Below, one piece after another: positions 17,978 to 26,580 of a stretch of DNA of 64,000 nucleotides (its first letter is position 1; each line of letters starts with the position of its first letter). The notes below the pieces were generated by a model. It worked only from the letters and a program-made list of their open reading frames with translations, was not told the origin of the DNA and did not search any database. This stretch comes from Streptomyces sp. NL15-2K. GTDB taxonomy: Bacteria > Actinomycetota > Actinomycetes > Streptomycetales > Streptomycetaceae. The translations under genes were made by a program, and so were the position numbers. Location: contig NZ_CP130630.1 in the NCBI RefSeq assembly GCF_030551255.1, positions 7,855,501 through 7,919,500 of the forward strand, read 5' to 3'.

Positions 17978-18113
17978 ACCTCTCGCCCGCAGCCGGGTCC
18001 GCACCCGCTGCCGCGCGACGGCTTCACTCCCCCCGAACGGACGCACCGTCCGGGACGCGGCCGTGGCGCGAGACGAGCATGCACCGCGCATTCATCGAGC
18101 GAGAGCGAAAGAA

Positions 18114-19247
18114 ATGCAGTCAACGCAGTCAACGCAGTCAACGCAGTCAATGCAGTCACTGACGAACACCGCCGCCACGCCCGACCGGTCCGCCCTGTCG
18201 GCATTGGTGGGCAACACGCCCCTGCTGAGGGTGTCCGAGCCGCTGACACCCGCGGACCGCGGCTTCTGGGCGAAGCTGGAGGGCTTCAACCCCGGCGGGA
18301 TCAAGGACCGGCCCGGCCTGCACATGGTCGAGCGGGCCCGCGCCCGGGGCGACCTGCGCCCCGGCGCCCGGATCATCGAGTCCACCAGCGGCACCCTCGG
18401 CCTCGGGCTCGCCCTGGCCGGAATGGTCCACGGCCACCCGGTCACCCTGGTCACCGACCCCGGGCTGGAGATGTCCATGACCCGGCTGCTGACCGCCTAC
18501 GGCGCCCAGGTCAACCTGGTCTCCGAGCCCCACCCCACCGGCGGCTGGCAGCAGGCCCGCCGCGAGCGCGTCGAGCAGTTGATGGCGCAGCACGCCGGCT
18601 CGTGGTGCCCGGACCAGTACAACAACCCGGACAACACCACCGCCTACACCCCGCTCGCCCTGGAGCTGGCGACGGAGATGGGCCACATCGACGTCCTGGT
18701 GTGCAGCGTGGGCACCGGCGGACACTCCGCCGGCGTCTCCCGCGTACTGAAGCAGCTCTACCCCGAGCTGCAGGTGGTCGGCGTCGACGCCATCGGCTCC
18801 ACGATCTTCGGACAGTCGGCCCGACCGCGGCTGATGCGCGGCCTCGGCTCGAGCATCTACCCCCGCAACGTCGCCTACGACACCTTCTCCGAGGTCCATT
18901 GGGTGGCCCCGGCCGAGGCGGTGTGGACCTGCCGCCGACTGGCCACGTCCCACTACGCCACGGGCGGGTGGAGCGTGGGGGCGGTCGCCCTGGTCGCGGG
19001 CTGGCTGGCCCGCACCCTGCCCGAGGACACCCGGATCGCGGCGATCTTCCCCGACGGGCCGCAGCGCTATCTCGGAACGGTGTTCGACGACGACTACTGC
19101 GCCGCCCATGGGCTGCTCGGCTCCCCGCCGGCGCCCGAACCCGAGGTGATCGGCCGGGCGGACGAGAAGGAGGTCACCCGCTGGACCCGGTGCGCCGCCG
19201 TGGCCGACCCGCTCACGCCGGCCGACGCCGCGGAGGAGGGACGGTGA
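18114..19247 (+). CDS. Cysteine synthase-family PLP enzyme
   Basis: A 377-residue fold-type II PLP enzyme. It has [19 protein letters not shown] with the PLP lysine, [12 protein letters not shown] (phosphate loop) and [13 protein letters not shown]. It is longer than CysK and resembles stand-alone relatives used for unusual amino acids. ATG 18114 is chosen because it follows GAGCGAGAGCGAAAG; the product then starts with a repeated [12 protein letters not shown] tract encoded by a 9-nt tandem repeat, which may be a variable start region (a second ATG lies at 18150). The next gene, an MFS transporter, overlaps by 4 nt. The enzyme and transporter together could make and export, or take up, a metallophore-like compound; the y4xP/y4xM genes of rhizobial plasmid pNGR234a are a comparable pair (recalled). 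Confidence 0.8.
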   Translation: MQSTQSTQSTQSMQSLTNTAATPDRSALSALVGNTPLLRVSEPLTPADRGFWAKLEGFNPGGIKDRPGLHMVERARARGDLRPGARIIESTSGTLGLGLALAGMVHGHPVTLVTDPGLEMSMTRLLTAYGAQVNLVSEPHPTGGWQQARRERVEQLMAQHAGSWCPDQYNNPDNTTAYTPLALELATEMGHIDVLVCSVGTGGHSAGVSRVLKQLYPELQVVGVDAIGSTIFGQSARPRLMRGLGSSIYPRNVAYDTFSEVHWVAPAEAVWTCRRLATSHYATGGWSVGAVALVAGWLARTLPEDTRIAAIFPDGPQRYLGTVFDDDYCAAHGLLGSPPAPEPEVIGRADEKEVTRWTRCAAVADPLTPADAAEEGR

Positions 19248-20542
19248 AGGGCATCCTCACGCAGGTCCGCACGTACGAACGCAGCGTCCAGCTGTTGATG
19301 GTCAATCAGTTCACCATCAACCTCGGCTTCTACATGCTGATGCCGTACCTGGCCGCCCACCTGTCCGGCACTCTGGGCCTGGCCGGCTGGGTCGTCGGAC
19401 TCGTCCTCGGCATACGGAACTTCAGCCAGCAGGGCATGTTCCTCGTCGGCGGAACGCTGGCCGACCGCCTCGGCTACAAGCCGATGATCGTGGCCGGATG
19501 CGTGCTGCGCACGGCCGGCTTCGCGACCCTCGGCCTGGTCGACTCACTCGCCGCACTGATCGCCGCCTCCGCGGCGACGGGACTTGCCGGGGCGCTGTTC
19601 AACCCGGCGGTCCGGGCTTATCTCGCCGCCGACGCGGGGGAGCGCAGGGTCGAGGCGTTCGCCCTGTTCAACGTCTTCTACCAGGCGGGCATCCTGCTCG
19701 GCCCGCTGGCGGGGATGGTGCTGACCGGCGTTGACTTCCGCGTCACCTGCCTGGTCGCCGCCGGCATCTTCGCGCTGCTGTCCGTCGTGCAGATCCGCGC
19801 GCTGCCCGCCCGGCGGGCCGAGGATTCCCGGGGGAAGGAGAACCAGGACCGGGACGGCGTGCTGTCCCAGTGGCGCGGCATCCTCGCCAACCGGCCGTTC
19901 CTGCTCTTCTCCGGCGCCATGATCGGCTCGTACGTCCTGTCCTTCCAGGTCTATCTCGCGCTGCCGTTGGAAGTGCGCCGGCTCGGTGGTGACGGTGAGT
20001 TCGGTACGGCGGCGGTGGCGGTGCTCTTCGCCGTCTCCGGACTCAGCACGATCCTCGGGCAGACGAGGGTGACCGCCTGGTGCAAGGCCCGGTACGAGCC
20101 GGGTCGGGCGCTGGCTCTGGGGCTGGCCGTCATGGGGGCGGCCTTCCTGCCCTTGCTGATGGCCACCGCCGTGCCCGTTCCCGAGTCCGGCGTGGGACTG
20201 TGGATGCTGGCCGCCGTACCGCCCACGCTCGCCGCGCTCCTGCTGGCGATCGGCACGATGATCGCGTACCCCTTCGAGATGGACACCATCGTCCGCCTCT
20301 CCGGTGACCGTCTCGTCGCCACGCACTACGGGCTCTACAACACCATCTGCGGGGTCGGCATCACCCTCGGCAACCTGCTGACCGGCGCGGCACTCGACGC
20401 GGCCCGCGAGGCGGGCATGCCCGCACTGCCGTGGATCTCACTGGTGGCGCTCGGCCTCGCCTGCGCCGCCGCCCTCTACGGCCTGCACCGCACCGGCCGA
20501 CTGACGACCCCGGCGCCCGAACCGCAGCCCGCCGTCGCCTGA
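19244..20542 (+). CDS. MFS transporter paired with cysteine synthase-like enzyme
   Basis: A 432-residue, 12-helix-type major facilitator. It has a [17 protein letters not shown] loop 2-3 motif A and a central cytoplasmic linker ([15 protein letters not shown]). GTG 19244 overlaps the PLP-enzyme stop (GTGA), and GGAGGAGGG lies 6-12 nt upstream, so the longer upstream frame is rejected. Substrate is unknown; export of the product of the coupled PLP enzyme is the natural guess. A strong terminator follows its stop. Confidence 0.85.
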   Translation: MKGILTQVRTYERSVQLLMVNQFTINLGFYMLMPYLAAHLSGTLGLAGWVVGLVLGIRNFSQQGMFLVGGTLADRLGYKPMIVAGCVLRTAGFATLGLVDSLAALIAASAATGLAGALFNPAVRAYLAADAGERRVEAFALFNVFYQAGILLGPLAGMVLTGVDFRVTCLVAAGIFALLSVVQIRALPARRAEDSRGKENQDRDGVLSQWRGILANRPFLLFSGAMIGSYVLSFQVYLALPLEVRRLGGDGEFGTAAVAVLFAVSGLSTILGQTRVTAWCKARYEPGRALALGLAVMGAAFLPLLMATAVPVPESGVGLWMLAAVPPTLAALLLAIGTMIAYPFEMDTIVRLSGDRLVATHYGLYNTICGVGITLGNLLTGAALDAAREAGMPALPWISLVALGLACAAALYGLHRTGRLTTPAPEPQPAVA

Positions 20543-20561
20543 TCCACCACCGTTCCAGGAC

Positions 20562-20593
20562 CAGGGGCGGGCGCCGCACGGCGCCCGCCCCTG
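20562..20593 (+). terminator. Terminator after the PLP-enzyme/MFS operon
   Basis: CAGGGGCGGGCGCCG (20562-20576) pairs perfectly with CGGCGCCCGCCCCTG (20579-20593), a 15-bp GC-rich stem 20 nt past the MFS stop. Confidence 0.8.
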
Positions 20594-20660
20594 ACGGGCC
20601 GCGCCGTCCGCCGGTAGAGCTCAATGCCCACCCGGCGGGCGGCGTCGGTCGATGTCCTGC

Positions 20661-20893
20661 TCAGTCTTCGCCCACCACGGTCAGGTCGTCGCCCAGGGCG
20701 GCGGCGATCCGGGCGGCGCGGGAGTGATCGTCCAGTCGGCGGGTGAGGTAGGCGCAGGCGTGGTGGTGCCGCAGCGACCACCAGGCGGCGGAGCCGCCGA
20801 TCCCGCCCTAGGCGATCTTGCCCTTGTCGCGTACGAAGCCCGGCGTCCACGTGATGCGGGCGCCGAAGACCTCGTCGAAGTCGGTGACTTGGG
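20661..20893 (-). pseudogene. Serine beta-lactamase-like hydrolase, 3' remnant
   Basis: The minus strand reads GARITWTPGFVRDKGKIA, an in-frame TAG at 20808-20810, then GGIGGSAAWWSLRHHHACAY and a tail ending VGED. This resembles the C-terminal part of class C/serine hydrolase family proteins of Streptomyces. The N-terminal catalytic part is absent: the arsC gene begins immediately beyond. It is a broken fragment left at the edge of the arsenic cluster. Confidence 0.55.
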
Positions 20894-20908
20894 TATGTGC
20901 GTGGCCGT

Positions 20909-20950
20909 GCTCATGCCTGGGGCTCCGGCGCTCATGCCTGGGGCTCCGGC
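20909..20950. repeat. Two tandem 21-bp units at the arsC 3' end
   Basis: The 21-bp unit beginning GCTCATGCCTGGGGCTCC occurs at 20909-20929 and again at 20930-20950 without change. It spans the arsC stop codon, so each copy carries a stop in the arsC frame. It looks like a recent slippage duplication. Confidence 0.85.
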
Positions 20951-21345
20951 GCGATCTCCTTGATCAGGCCCTCGACCAGCACCTTGATCTCGTCCCGGAT
21001 CGGCCGCACGGCCTCGACGCCCTGGCCCGCCGGGTCCTCCAGCGTCCAGTCCAGGTACCGCTTGCCGGGGAAGACCGGGCAGGTGTCGCCGCAGCCCATG
21101 GTGATGCAGACGTCCGACTCCTTCACCGCGTCCACGGTGAGCATCTTCGGGACCTCGGCGGAGATGTCGATGCCGACCTCGCGCATGGCCTCGACGGCGG
21201 CCGGGTTGACGCCCGCGCCCGGGTTGGAGCCGGCGGAGCGGACCTCGACACGGTCCCCGGCCAGGTGGGTCAGCCACGCGGCGGCCATCTGGGAACGGCC
21301 GGCGTTGTGGACACAGACGAAGAGCACAGAGGGCTTGTCGGACAT
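20932..21345 (-). CDS. arsC: Arsenate reductase (low-Mr phosphatase fold)
   Basis: A 137-residue arsenate reductase of the LMW-tyrosine-phosphatase fold. VLFVCVHNAGRSQMA holds the C-x5-R P-loop (Cys11), and the redox cysteines appear in CITMGCGDTCPVFPG followed by KRYLDWTLEDP. It reduces arsenate to arsenite using cellular thiols. The family normally ends about here; the last residues are doubled by the 21-bp repeat. It is divergent from arsR with a palindromic operator between. Confidence 0.9.
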   Translation of the reverse strand: MSDKPSVLFVCVHNAGRSQMAAAWLTHLAGDRVEVRSAGSNPGAGVNPAAVEAMREVGIDISAEVPKMLTVDAVKESDVCITMGCGDTCPVFPGKRYLDWTLEDPAGQGVEAVRPIRDEIKVLVEGLIKEIAPEPQA

Positions 21346-21407
21346 CAGGAGGTCTCTCTTGATCTCGCGCCTGGCAGGCGGCAGAGGAGGGCACTCACAT
21401 CAGCACC

Positions 21408-21428
21408 CAGTGGTGTCAGTCACCACTG
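21408..21428. promoter_or_regulatory. Candidate ArsR operator between arsC and arsR
   Basis: CAGTGGTG (21408-21415) and CACCACTG (21421-21428) form a perfect 8-5-8 dyad. It lies 62 nt from arsC and 19 nt from the arsR start, so ArsR bound there could silence both. Several TCAGT/ACTGA half-sites surround it. Confidence 0.6.
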
Positions 21429-21446
21429 ATGTGACAGTATCAGCGC

Positions 21447-21761
21447 ATGCTGACGTCAGTCGACACTGATCTGATGCGGGTCCTGGCGGACCCGCTCCGC
21501 CTCCGGATCGTCACCTTGCTCGCCAAGGAGACGCTCTGCAGCACGCACCTGATCGAGGAGACGGGGGCCAGACAGACCAACCTCTCCAACCATCTGAAGG
21601 TGCTGCGCGAGGCAGGGGTCGTGGAGACCGAGCCCTGCGGCCGGTTCACCTACTACCGGCTCAAGTCCGACGTCATCGCCGCCCTCGCCGGTCAGTTCGC
21701 CGACCTCGCGGAGACCGCGCGCGCCACCGCCGAGAACAACGTCAAGCGGTCCTGCCCCTGA
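21447..21761 (+). CDS. arsR: ArsR/SmtB-family repressor
   Basis: A 104-residue winged-helix repressor. DPLRLRIVTLLA, then the recognition helix ARQTNLSNHLKVLREAGVVE and the wing PCGRFTYYRL. Cysteines at ETLCSTHL, at EPCGRF and in the C-terminal KRSCP are candidates for arsenite binding; the classical ELCVCD motif is absent. It should sense As(III)/Sb(III) and control arsC, itself and the downstream channel and flavoprotein genes. Confidence 0.88.
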   Translation: MLTSVDTDLMRVLADPLRLRIVTLLAKETLCSTHLIEETGARQTNLSNHLKVLREAGVVETEPCGRFTYYRLKSDVIAALAGQFADLAETARATAENNVKRSCP

Positions 21762-21797
21762 CACCCGCCCCTGCGGCGACCGCACCGAGGAGTCCTG

Positions 21798-22580
21798 TTG
21801 ACCGCCACCGAGGCCACCGAGCACGACAGAGCCGGGGAATCCGCCATGACCCCCGGCGCCGAGCCGCAGCCCGCGCCGGGTGCCACACCGCCGCGTAACC
21901 CCCTGGTCGCCCGCGCCGCCGCCGAACTCATCGGCACGGCGCTGCTGGTGGCGGTCGTGGTCGGCTCCGGCATCCAGGCCACCGACCTGACCAAGGACGT
22001 CGGCCTGCAGCTGCTGGCCAACTCCACGGCCACCGTCTTCGGCCTCGGCATCCTGATCCTCCTGCTCGGCCCGGTCTCCGGCGCGCATTTCAACCCGGTG
22101 GTCACCCTGGCCGAGTGGTGGACGGCGCGGCGCGGGGGCGCCGGGGTCACCCTGCGCGAGGCCGCGGTGTACGTGCCCGCACAGATCGTCGGCGCGATCG
22201 CGGGCGCCATCCTGGCGGACGCGATGTTCGGCAGGCCGCTGGTGGAGTGGTCGACACACGACCGGTCGGCGGGGCACCTGTTGCTGGGCGAGGTCGTCGC
22301 CACGGCCGGCCTGATCCTGCTGATCTTCGGCCTGGTCCGCACCGACCAGCTGCGCTTCGCCCCGGTGGCCGTCGCCTCGTACATCGGCGCGGCCTACTGG
22401 TTCACCTCGTCGACGTCGTTCGCCAACCCGGCGGTGACCATCGGCCGCGCCTTCACCGACACCTTCGCGGGTATCGCGCCGGGTTCGGTCCTGGGCTTCA
22501 TCGGCATGCAGATCGTCGGTGGCGTGGTCGGGCTGGCGCTGGTGGCCCTCATCTTCATGCGCGGACGATCGGCCGAGTGA
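21798..22580 (+). CDS. Aquaporin-family (MIP) channel, probable arsenite channel
   Basis: A 260-residue six-helix MIP channel. The two NPA-type boxes are GAHFNPVVTLAEW (NPV, a variant) and FANPAVTIGRAF. TTG 21798 follows GAGGAG with good spacing; the first ~35 residues are a hydrophilic tail. In ars operons AqpS-like channels let arsenite leave the cell down its gradient after arsenate reduction, which fits its place after arsR. It overlaps the flavoprotein gene by 4 nt. Glycerol or water transport is the alternative. Confidence 0.85.
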   Translation: MTATEATEHDRAGESAMTPGAEPQPAPGATPPRNPLVARAAAELIGTALLVAVVVGSGIQATDLTKDVGLQLLANSTATVFGLGILILLLGPVSGAHFNPVVTLAEWWTARRGGAGVTLREAAVYVPAQIVGAIAGAILADAMFGRPLVEWSTHDRSAGHLLLGEVVATAGLILLIFGLVRTDQLRFAPVAVASYIGAAYWFTSSTSFANPAVTIGRAFTDTFAGIAPGSVLGFIGMQIVGGVVGLALVALIFMRGRSAE

Positions 22581-23635
22581 CCGACAGGACGCAGGTGGTG
22601 GTGATCGGCGGCGGCCAAGCGGGGCTCGCGGCCGGCTACCACCTGCGCCGCCTCGGCCTCGACTTCGTCGTCCTCGACGCCCAGACCACGCCGGGCGGCG
22701 CCTGGCAGCACGCCTGGGACTCACTGCGTCTGTTCTCCCCGGCCGCGTACTCCTCGCTGCCCGGGCGTCTCATGCCGGCGCAGAGCGGCGAGACCTACCC
22801 CGACGCGCAGCACGTGGTGGAGTACCTCGCCGACTACGAGAGTCGCTACGAACTTCCCGTCGAGCGGCCGGTACGAGTCCTCGGCGTCCGTCGAGACCGC
22901 CAACTCCTGCGGGTGGAGACGGACTTCGGCACCTGGCACGCCCGCGCGGTAATCAGCGCGACCGGCTCCTGGTGGCGGCCCTTCCTCCCCGCTGTCCCCG
23001 GCCGCGCGGCCTTCGAAGCCCGGCAGTTGCACACGGTGGAGTACCGCACCCCCGCCGACTTCGCAGGCCAACGCGTGATCGTGGTGGGCGGGGGAAACTC
23101 CGGCGCCCAGATCGCCGCCGACCTGGCGTACGACACGGACCTGACCTGGGTGACCCATCGCTCGCCGCACTTCCTCGCCGACGACATCGACGGGCGTGCC
23201 CTGTTCGACGCTGCCACCGCCCGCCGCCGTGCTCTGGAGGAGGGGCGCACGGACACGGGCGGCGTCGCCTCGCTCGGCGACATCGTCGCCGTCCCGCCCG
23301 TACGCAAGGCCCGAGACCGCGGCCTCCTGAAGGCCGGCCCGATGTTCTCTCGTCTCGTCCCCGGCGGCGTCGAGTGGGCCGACGGCTCCCGCGCCGCGGC
23401 CGACGCGATCATCTGGTGTACCGGCTTCCGCTCGGCCTTGTCCCACCTCGCCCCGCTTCAACTCCGCGGACACCGCGGCCACATCGCCACCCACGGCACG
23501 CGAGCCGTGGACGAGCCACGCCTGCACCTGCTCGGCTACGGCGACTGGACCGGACCCGCCTCCGCGACGCTCATCGGTGTGGGCCGCCCGGCCCGGGACG
23601 CGGCCCGTGAGGTCGCGGGCATGCTGCGGGCTTGA
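22577..23635 (+). CDS. arsO: ArsO-like flavin-dependent monooxygenase
   Basis: A 352-residue FAD/NAD(P) oxidoreductase. It has the FAD motif VVVIGGGQAGLAAGYHL at the N-terminus, the NADPH motif VIVVGGGNSGAQIAADL in the middle and the ATG-type ISATGSWWRP and IIWCTGFR segments. GTG 22577 overlaps the channel stop. ArsO proteins are ars-operon flavoproteins of incompletely known chemistry. A thioredoxin-reductase-like role is possible, but the CxxC is absent. Confidence 0.78.
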   Translation: MTDRTQVVVIGGGQAGLAAGYHLRRLGLDFVVLDAQTTPGGAWQHAWDSLRLFSPAAYSSLPGRLMPAQSGETYPDAQHVVEYLADYESRYELPVERPVRVLGVRRDRQLLRVETDFGTWHARAVISATGSWWRPFLPAVPGRAAFEARQLHTVEYRTPADFAGQRVIVVGGGNSGAQIAADLAYDTDLTWVTHRSPHFLADDIDGRALFDAATARRRALEEGRTDTGGVASLGDIVAVPPVRKARDRGLLKAGPMFSRLVPGGVEWADGSRAAADAIIWCTGFRSALSHLAPLQLRGHRGHIATHGTRAVDEPRLHLLGYGDWTGPASATLIGVGRPARDAAREVAGMLRA

Positions 23636-23661
23636 CCTTCCAGTCGACTCGAAGGTTTACG
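23632..23661 (+). promoter_or_regulatory. MerR-type promoter/operator
   Basis: ACCTTC (23635-23640) and GAAGGT (23651-23656) form a dyad between a -35-like TTGACC (23632-23637) and a -10-like TTTACG starting at 23656, with a spacer near 18-19 bp. This overlong spacer with a central dyad is the hallmark of MerR-activated promoters. It overlaps the stop codon of the preceding gene and would drive the merR-like pseudogene. Confidence 0.55.
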
Positions 23662-23669
23662 TTCGAGGC

Positions 23670-24078
23670 ATGAGCGCTATGCGGATATCCCAGCTGGCCG
23701 AACGCTCCGGGATTCCGGCGTCCACGCTGCGGTTCTGAGAGACGGCCGGGCTCCTGCCGGCCGAGCGCACCGCGTCCGGCCACCGCGCCTACGACGAGGA
23801 GTCGGTGGAGCGCCCGGCGTTCATCTCCTCCGCCGAGCTGCTGGGGCTCGCACTGGAAGACATCCGCGACCTGCTCGACGTGCCGGACGGTGGTGGAACT
23901 GTCACCTGTCCGCCCGCCGACCCAGGCCCGGATGCCCGCGAAGGCGGGGGACCGTGGCGGGAGGCACCGGTGGCCTGCCCCCCCGGGCGGCGACGAACTG
24001 GGGGAGCGGACCGCGCAGTGGCGAGCCCTGGTCGCCCGGGCCACCGAGCATCAGGAGGTCCCGGACGGGTGCGCCTGA
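23670..24078 (+). pseudogene. MerR-family regulator, nonsense and frameshift mutated
   Basis: The start is typical of MerR regulators: MRISQLAERSGIPASTLRF, where the next codon is TGA (23736-23738) instead of the usual Tyr of RFYE. Reading on gives ETAGLLPAERTASGHRAY and a dimerisation helix. The frame is then lost around 23880-23960 and resumes shifted as LGERTAQWRALVARATEHQE, ending in DGCA. So it has one nonsense codon and at least one indel. It sits in the arsenic cluster and keeps an intact-looking MerR promoter. Confidence 0.75.
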
Positions 24079-24091
24079 CCGTCCCCAGTAC

Positions 24092-24331
24092 CAGCGCGGC
24101 CCGGTCGGGCCGCCTCGGCGACGTGGCGGCCGTCATCCCCGTCTACGGCGACTTCCTGATCGTCATGGCCTTCACTGGCCCCTCGCCCTCGCCCTGCCCG
24201 ACGAGCTGGCCGTCGCCGCGGTCGTCGTGGTCGCCCAGACCCTCGTCGAGGTCATCGGCATGGTCGCCTACGTACGCCTCATCCCCCGCCTCGTCCCGGA
24301 ACCGGACCGGGCACAGGTCACGGCCGGTTGA
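24092..24331 (+). pseudogene. Membrane permease C-terminal fragment, possibly arsenite efflux
   Basis: Two pieces in different frames read RLGDVAAVIPVYGDFLIVMA and LALALPDELAVAAVVVVAQ, then TLVEVIGMVAYVRLIPRLV, ending at 24331. They look like the last two membrane helices of a bile-acid-symporter-superfamily permease. Position suggests a former arsenite pump, but the family assignment is tentative. It abuts the dead MerR gene without promoter or start, so it is a deletion remnant. Confidence 0.35.
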
Positions 24332-24356
24332 GGATGGCGCAGATCCCGCCCTCGGA

Positions 24357-24500
24357 TCACGGATGGGGACCGGTCATGCGGCCCGCCGCCGACTGACCGT
24401 CGGCCTCGAACGTCGCGCTGCCTTCGTCGATGCGCGCCCGGTAGATCGCCAGGACCTCGTCAGCAGCCTCGGCGGACACGGAGCGGGACACACTCGCCGC
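24357..24500 (-). pseudogene. GNAT acetyltransferase N-terminal fragment
   Basis: The minus strand reads AADEVLAIYRARIDEGSATF and EADGQS, matching the start of phosphinothricin/ArsN-type GNAT acetyltransferases (usual form AIYxxGIDEGxATFE), then runs into unrelated sequence and stops after about 50 residues. It follows the second arsR on the same strand. Too short to function. Confidence 0.4.
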
Positions 24501-24547
24501 AGGGACCGAGGTGGATACGGCGGCGCTCCCCCTGTTCCGGGTCGTGG

Positions 24548-24931
24548 TCAGGCCGCGATCGGAGTGATGGTCAGCAGCTTGCCCATCGCGGCCAGCACGG
24601 ACGGCTCGACGCGGTAGTAGACCCAAGTGCCGCGCCGCTCGGAGGTCAGCAGCCCGGCCTCCTTCAGCTTCTTCAGGTGGTGGGAAACGGTCGGCTGGGA
24701 GACACCCACGTCGGAGATGTCGCACACGCACGCCTCACCGCCCTCGTGCGAAGCCACCAGCGAGAACAGCCGCAGGCGCACCGGATCGCCCAGCGCCTTG
24801 AACATCCGCGCGGCCGTCTCGGCCTCCTCCGCGGTGAACGGGCGCTCGGTCAGCGGCGGGCAGCACGGCGCCACGCCCTGGTCGGCGGGCTCCAGCAGCG
24901 GCAGCACCTTCGTATTCGACCTATTCGACAT
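24548..24931 (-). CDS. ArsR/SmtB-family repressor with Cys-x-Cys sensor
   Basis: A 127-residue ArsR regulator. KALGDPVRLRLFSLVASHEG is followed by ACVCDISDVGVSQPTVSHHL, which holds the ELCVCD-type alpha-3 As(III) site, and then the wing GTWVYYRV. CC in APCCPP near the N-terminus may add ligands. ATG 24931 is chosen over a longer frame because the first coherent family sequence starts there. It is divergent from the flavoprotein-ArsI pair, with dyads in between. Confidence 0.85.
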   Translation of the reverse strand: MSNRSNTKVLPLLEPADQGVAPCCPPLTERPFTAEEAETAARMFKALGDPVRLRLFSLVASHEGGEACVCDISDVGVSQPTVSHHLKKLKEAGLLTSERRGTWVYYRVEPSVLAAMGKLLTITPIAA

Positions 24932-24936
24932 ACATC

Positions 24937-24948
24937 TATGTTGACATA
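24937..24948. promoter_or_regulatory. Candidate operator of the second ArsR
   Basis: TATGTTGACATA is a 5-2-5 palindrome immediately upstream of the arsR start at 24931. A related TATGTTGAC sequence occurs at 25086-25094 in front of the divergent flavoprotein gene, so one repressor could cover both promoters. Confidence 0.5.
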
Positions 24949-25073
24949 CGTCGAACCAGCGGCGCGAGGGCCGCAAGGCCCCAGCCTCGGACAGGGTGGC
25001 GACACTCCACGGCTGGCCCGCAATCTGCCCGCGCACGGATCCGAGCCGATCAGGCTCAACCTGTCCAGCAGAT

Positions 25074-25103
25074 TCGATAAGTGCCTATGTTGACGCCTAT
25101 CGA
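25074..25103. promoter_or_regulatory. Inverted TCGATA/TATCGA half-sites before the flavoprotein gene
   Basis: TCGATA (25074-25079) and TATCGA (25098-25103) face each other around an 18-nt centre that contains CTATGTTGAC, shared with the arsR operator. It is a plausible second regulatory site 60 nt before the GTG at 25163. Confidence 0.35.
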
Positions 25104-25162
25104 TACAGGTGCCATCCTGGCCAGGCAAGCCATCGACGAATGTCGAAACAAGAGGGAGTCCC

Positions 25163-26545
25163 GTGGCCGTGTCCATCAACAGCGTGCCCACCACCGACCA
25201 GCTGCCCGTCGTGGTCATCGGAGCCGGGCCGACCGGCCTGGCCGCCGCCGCCCACCTCATCGAGCGGGACATCGAACCGCTGGTGCTGGAAGCCGGACCG
25301 TCGGCCGGCAACGCCGTACGTGGCTGGGCGCACGTGCGCCTGTTCTCCCCCTGGGCCGAGATCACCGCCCCCGCCGCCGAGAAGCTGCTCGCCCCGACCG
25401 GCTGGGCCCGCCCCGACGGGGCTACCTACCCCACCGGCGGCGACTGGGCCGAGCACTACCTCCAGCCGCTCGCCGACGTCCTCGGCGACAAGGTCCGCTA
25501 CGGCGCGACCGTGACCGGCGTGGCCCGCGCGGGGCGCGACCGCATCGTCGACTCGGGCCGTGACGAGCAGCCCTTCACCGTGCACATCCAGTCCGCCGAC
25601 GGCCACGAGGAGCGAATCACCGCCCGCGCCGTCATCGACGCCTCCGGCACCTGGTCCACCCCCAGCCCTGCGGGCGCCAACGGCCTGCCCGCCCTCGGCG
25701 AGAAGTCGGCGGCCGACCGCATCTCCTACCGAGTCCCCGACCTCACCGACCCCGCCGTACGCGCTCGCTACGCGGGCAAGCGCACCGCGGTCGTCGGCTC
25801 CGGCGCCTCCGCCTTCACCGCCCTGGCCCACCTCGCGGACCTGGCCAAGGACGAGCCGGGCACGCACGCGATGTGGATTCTGCGCCGCGGGATCACCGGC
25901 TCCACGTACGGCGGCGGCGAGGCCGACCAACTGGCTGCCCGCGGCGCCCTCGGCCTGCGCGCCAAGGCCGCCGTCGAGAACGGATACGCGAGCGCGGCCA
26001 CCGGCTTCCGCACCGAGTCCGTCGAGCGCGACGCCGACGGCCGGCTGGTTCTGGCCGCCGAGGACGGCCGCCGCCTCGACCCGGTCGACGAGGTCATCGT
26101 CCTGACCGGCTTCCGCCCGGACCTGTCCTTCCTCTCCGAGCTCCGCCTCGGCCTCGACGAGCGCCTCCAGGCCCCGACCGCCCTTGCCCCGCTCATCGAC
26201 CCCAATATCCACTCCTGCGGCACCGTCTATCCGCACGGCGTGAACGAGCTGTCCCACCCGGAACAGGGCGTCTACCTGGTCGGCATGAAGTCCTACGGCC
26301 GCGCGCCGACCTTCCTGGCGATGACCGGCTACGAGCAGGTCCGCTCCATCACCGCAGCCATCGCCGGAGACCGCGAGGCCGCCGAGCGCGTGGAACTGAC
26401 CCTGCCGGAGACCGGAGTATGCGGCGGGGCCGGCCTGTTCGACGACCCCGACGCGGCCCAGGCCGGCGCGGGCGGCGGCTGCTGCGCGGCCCCGGCCACC
26501 CTGCAGATCGGCATCGGCGCCCCGGTCTCCTCCGGCGGCTGCTGA
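25163..26545 (+). CDS. FAD-dependent oxidoreductase of the ArsI operon
   Basis: A 460-residue flavoprotein. VVVIGAGPTGLAAAAHLIE binds FAD, TAVVGSGASAFTALAHL is the second nucleotide motif, and VIVLTGFRPDLSFL is the C-terminal ATG-like segment. The tail has GVCGGAGLF, GGGCCAAP and a terminal SSGGC, cysteine motifs suited to thiol-reactive metalloids. GTG 25163 follows GAGGGAG. It is 35 nt ahead of the ArsI/CadI-like gene and the two form one operon. Likely role is oxidation or reduction of an arsenical; the substrate is unproven. Confidence 0.8.
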   Translation: MAVSINSVPTTDQLPVVVIGAGPTGLAAAAHLIERDIEPLVLEAGPSAGNAVRGWAHVRLFSPWAEITAPAAEKLLAPTGWARPDGATYPTGGDWAEHYLQPLADVLGDKVRYGATVTGVARAGRDRIVDSGRDEQPFTVHIQSADGHEERITARAVIDASGTWSTPSPAGANGLPALGEKSAADRISYRVPDLTDPAVRARYAGKRTAVVGSGASAFTALAHLADLAKDEPGTHAMWILRRGITGSTYGGGEADQLAARGALGLRAKAAVENGYASAATGFRTESVERDADGRLVLAAEDGRRLDPVDEVIVLTGFRPDLSFLSELRLGLDERLQAPTALAPLIDPNIHSCGTVYPHGVNELSHPEQGVYLVGMKSYGRAPTFLAMTGYEQVRSITAAIAGDREAAERVELTLPETGVCGGAGLFDDPDAAQAGAGGGCCAAPATLQIGIGAPVSSGGC

Positions 26546-26580
26546 GCCGCCAGCCCACCCCTTCTGACAGGAGGTACGCC

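Noticed and set aside
18114..18160. A CRISPR-like repeat from the CAGTCAACG units
   Set aside because: It is a 9-nt uninterrupted tandem repeat without spacers, inside a coding start. No CRISPR array was seen anywhere in the window.
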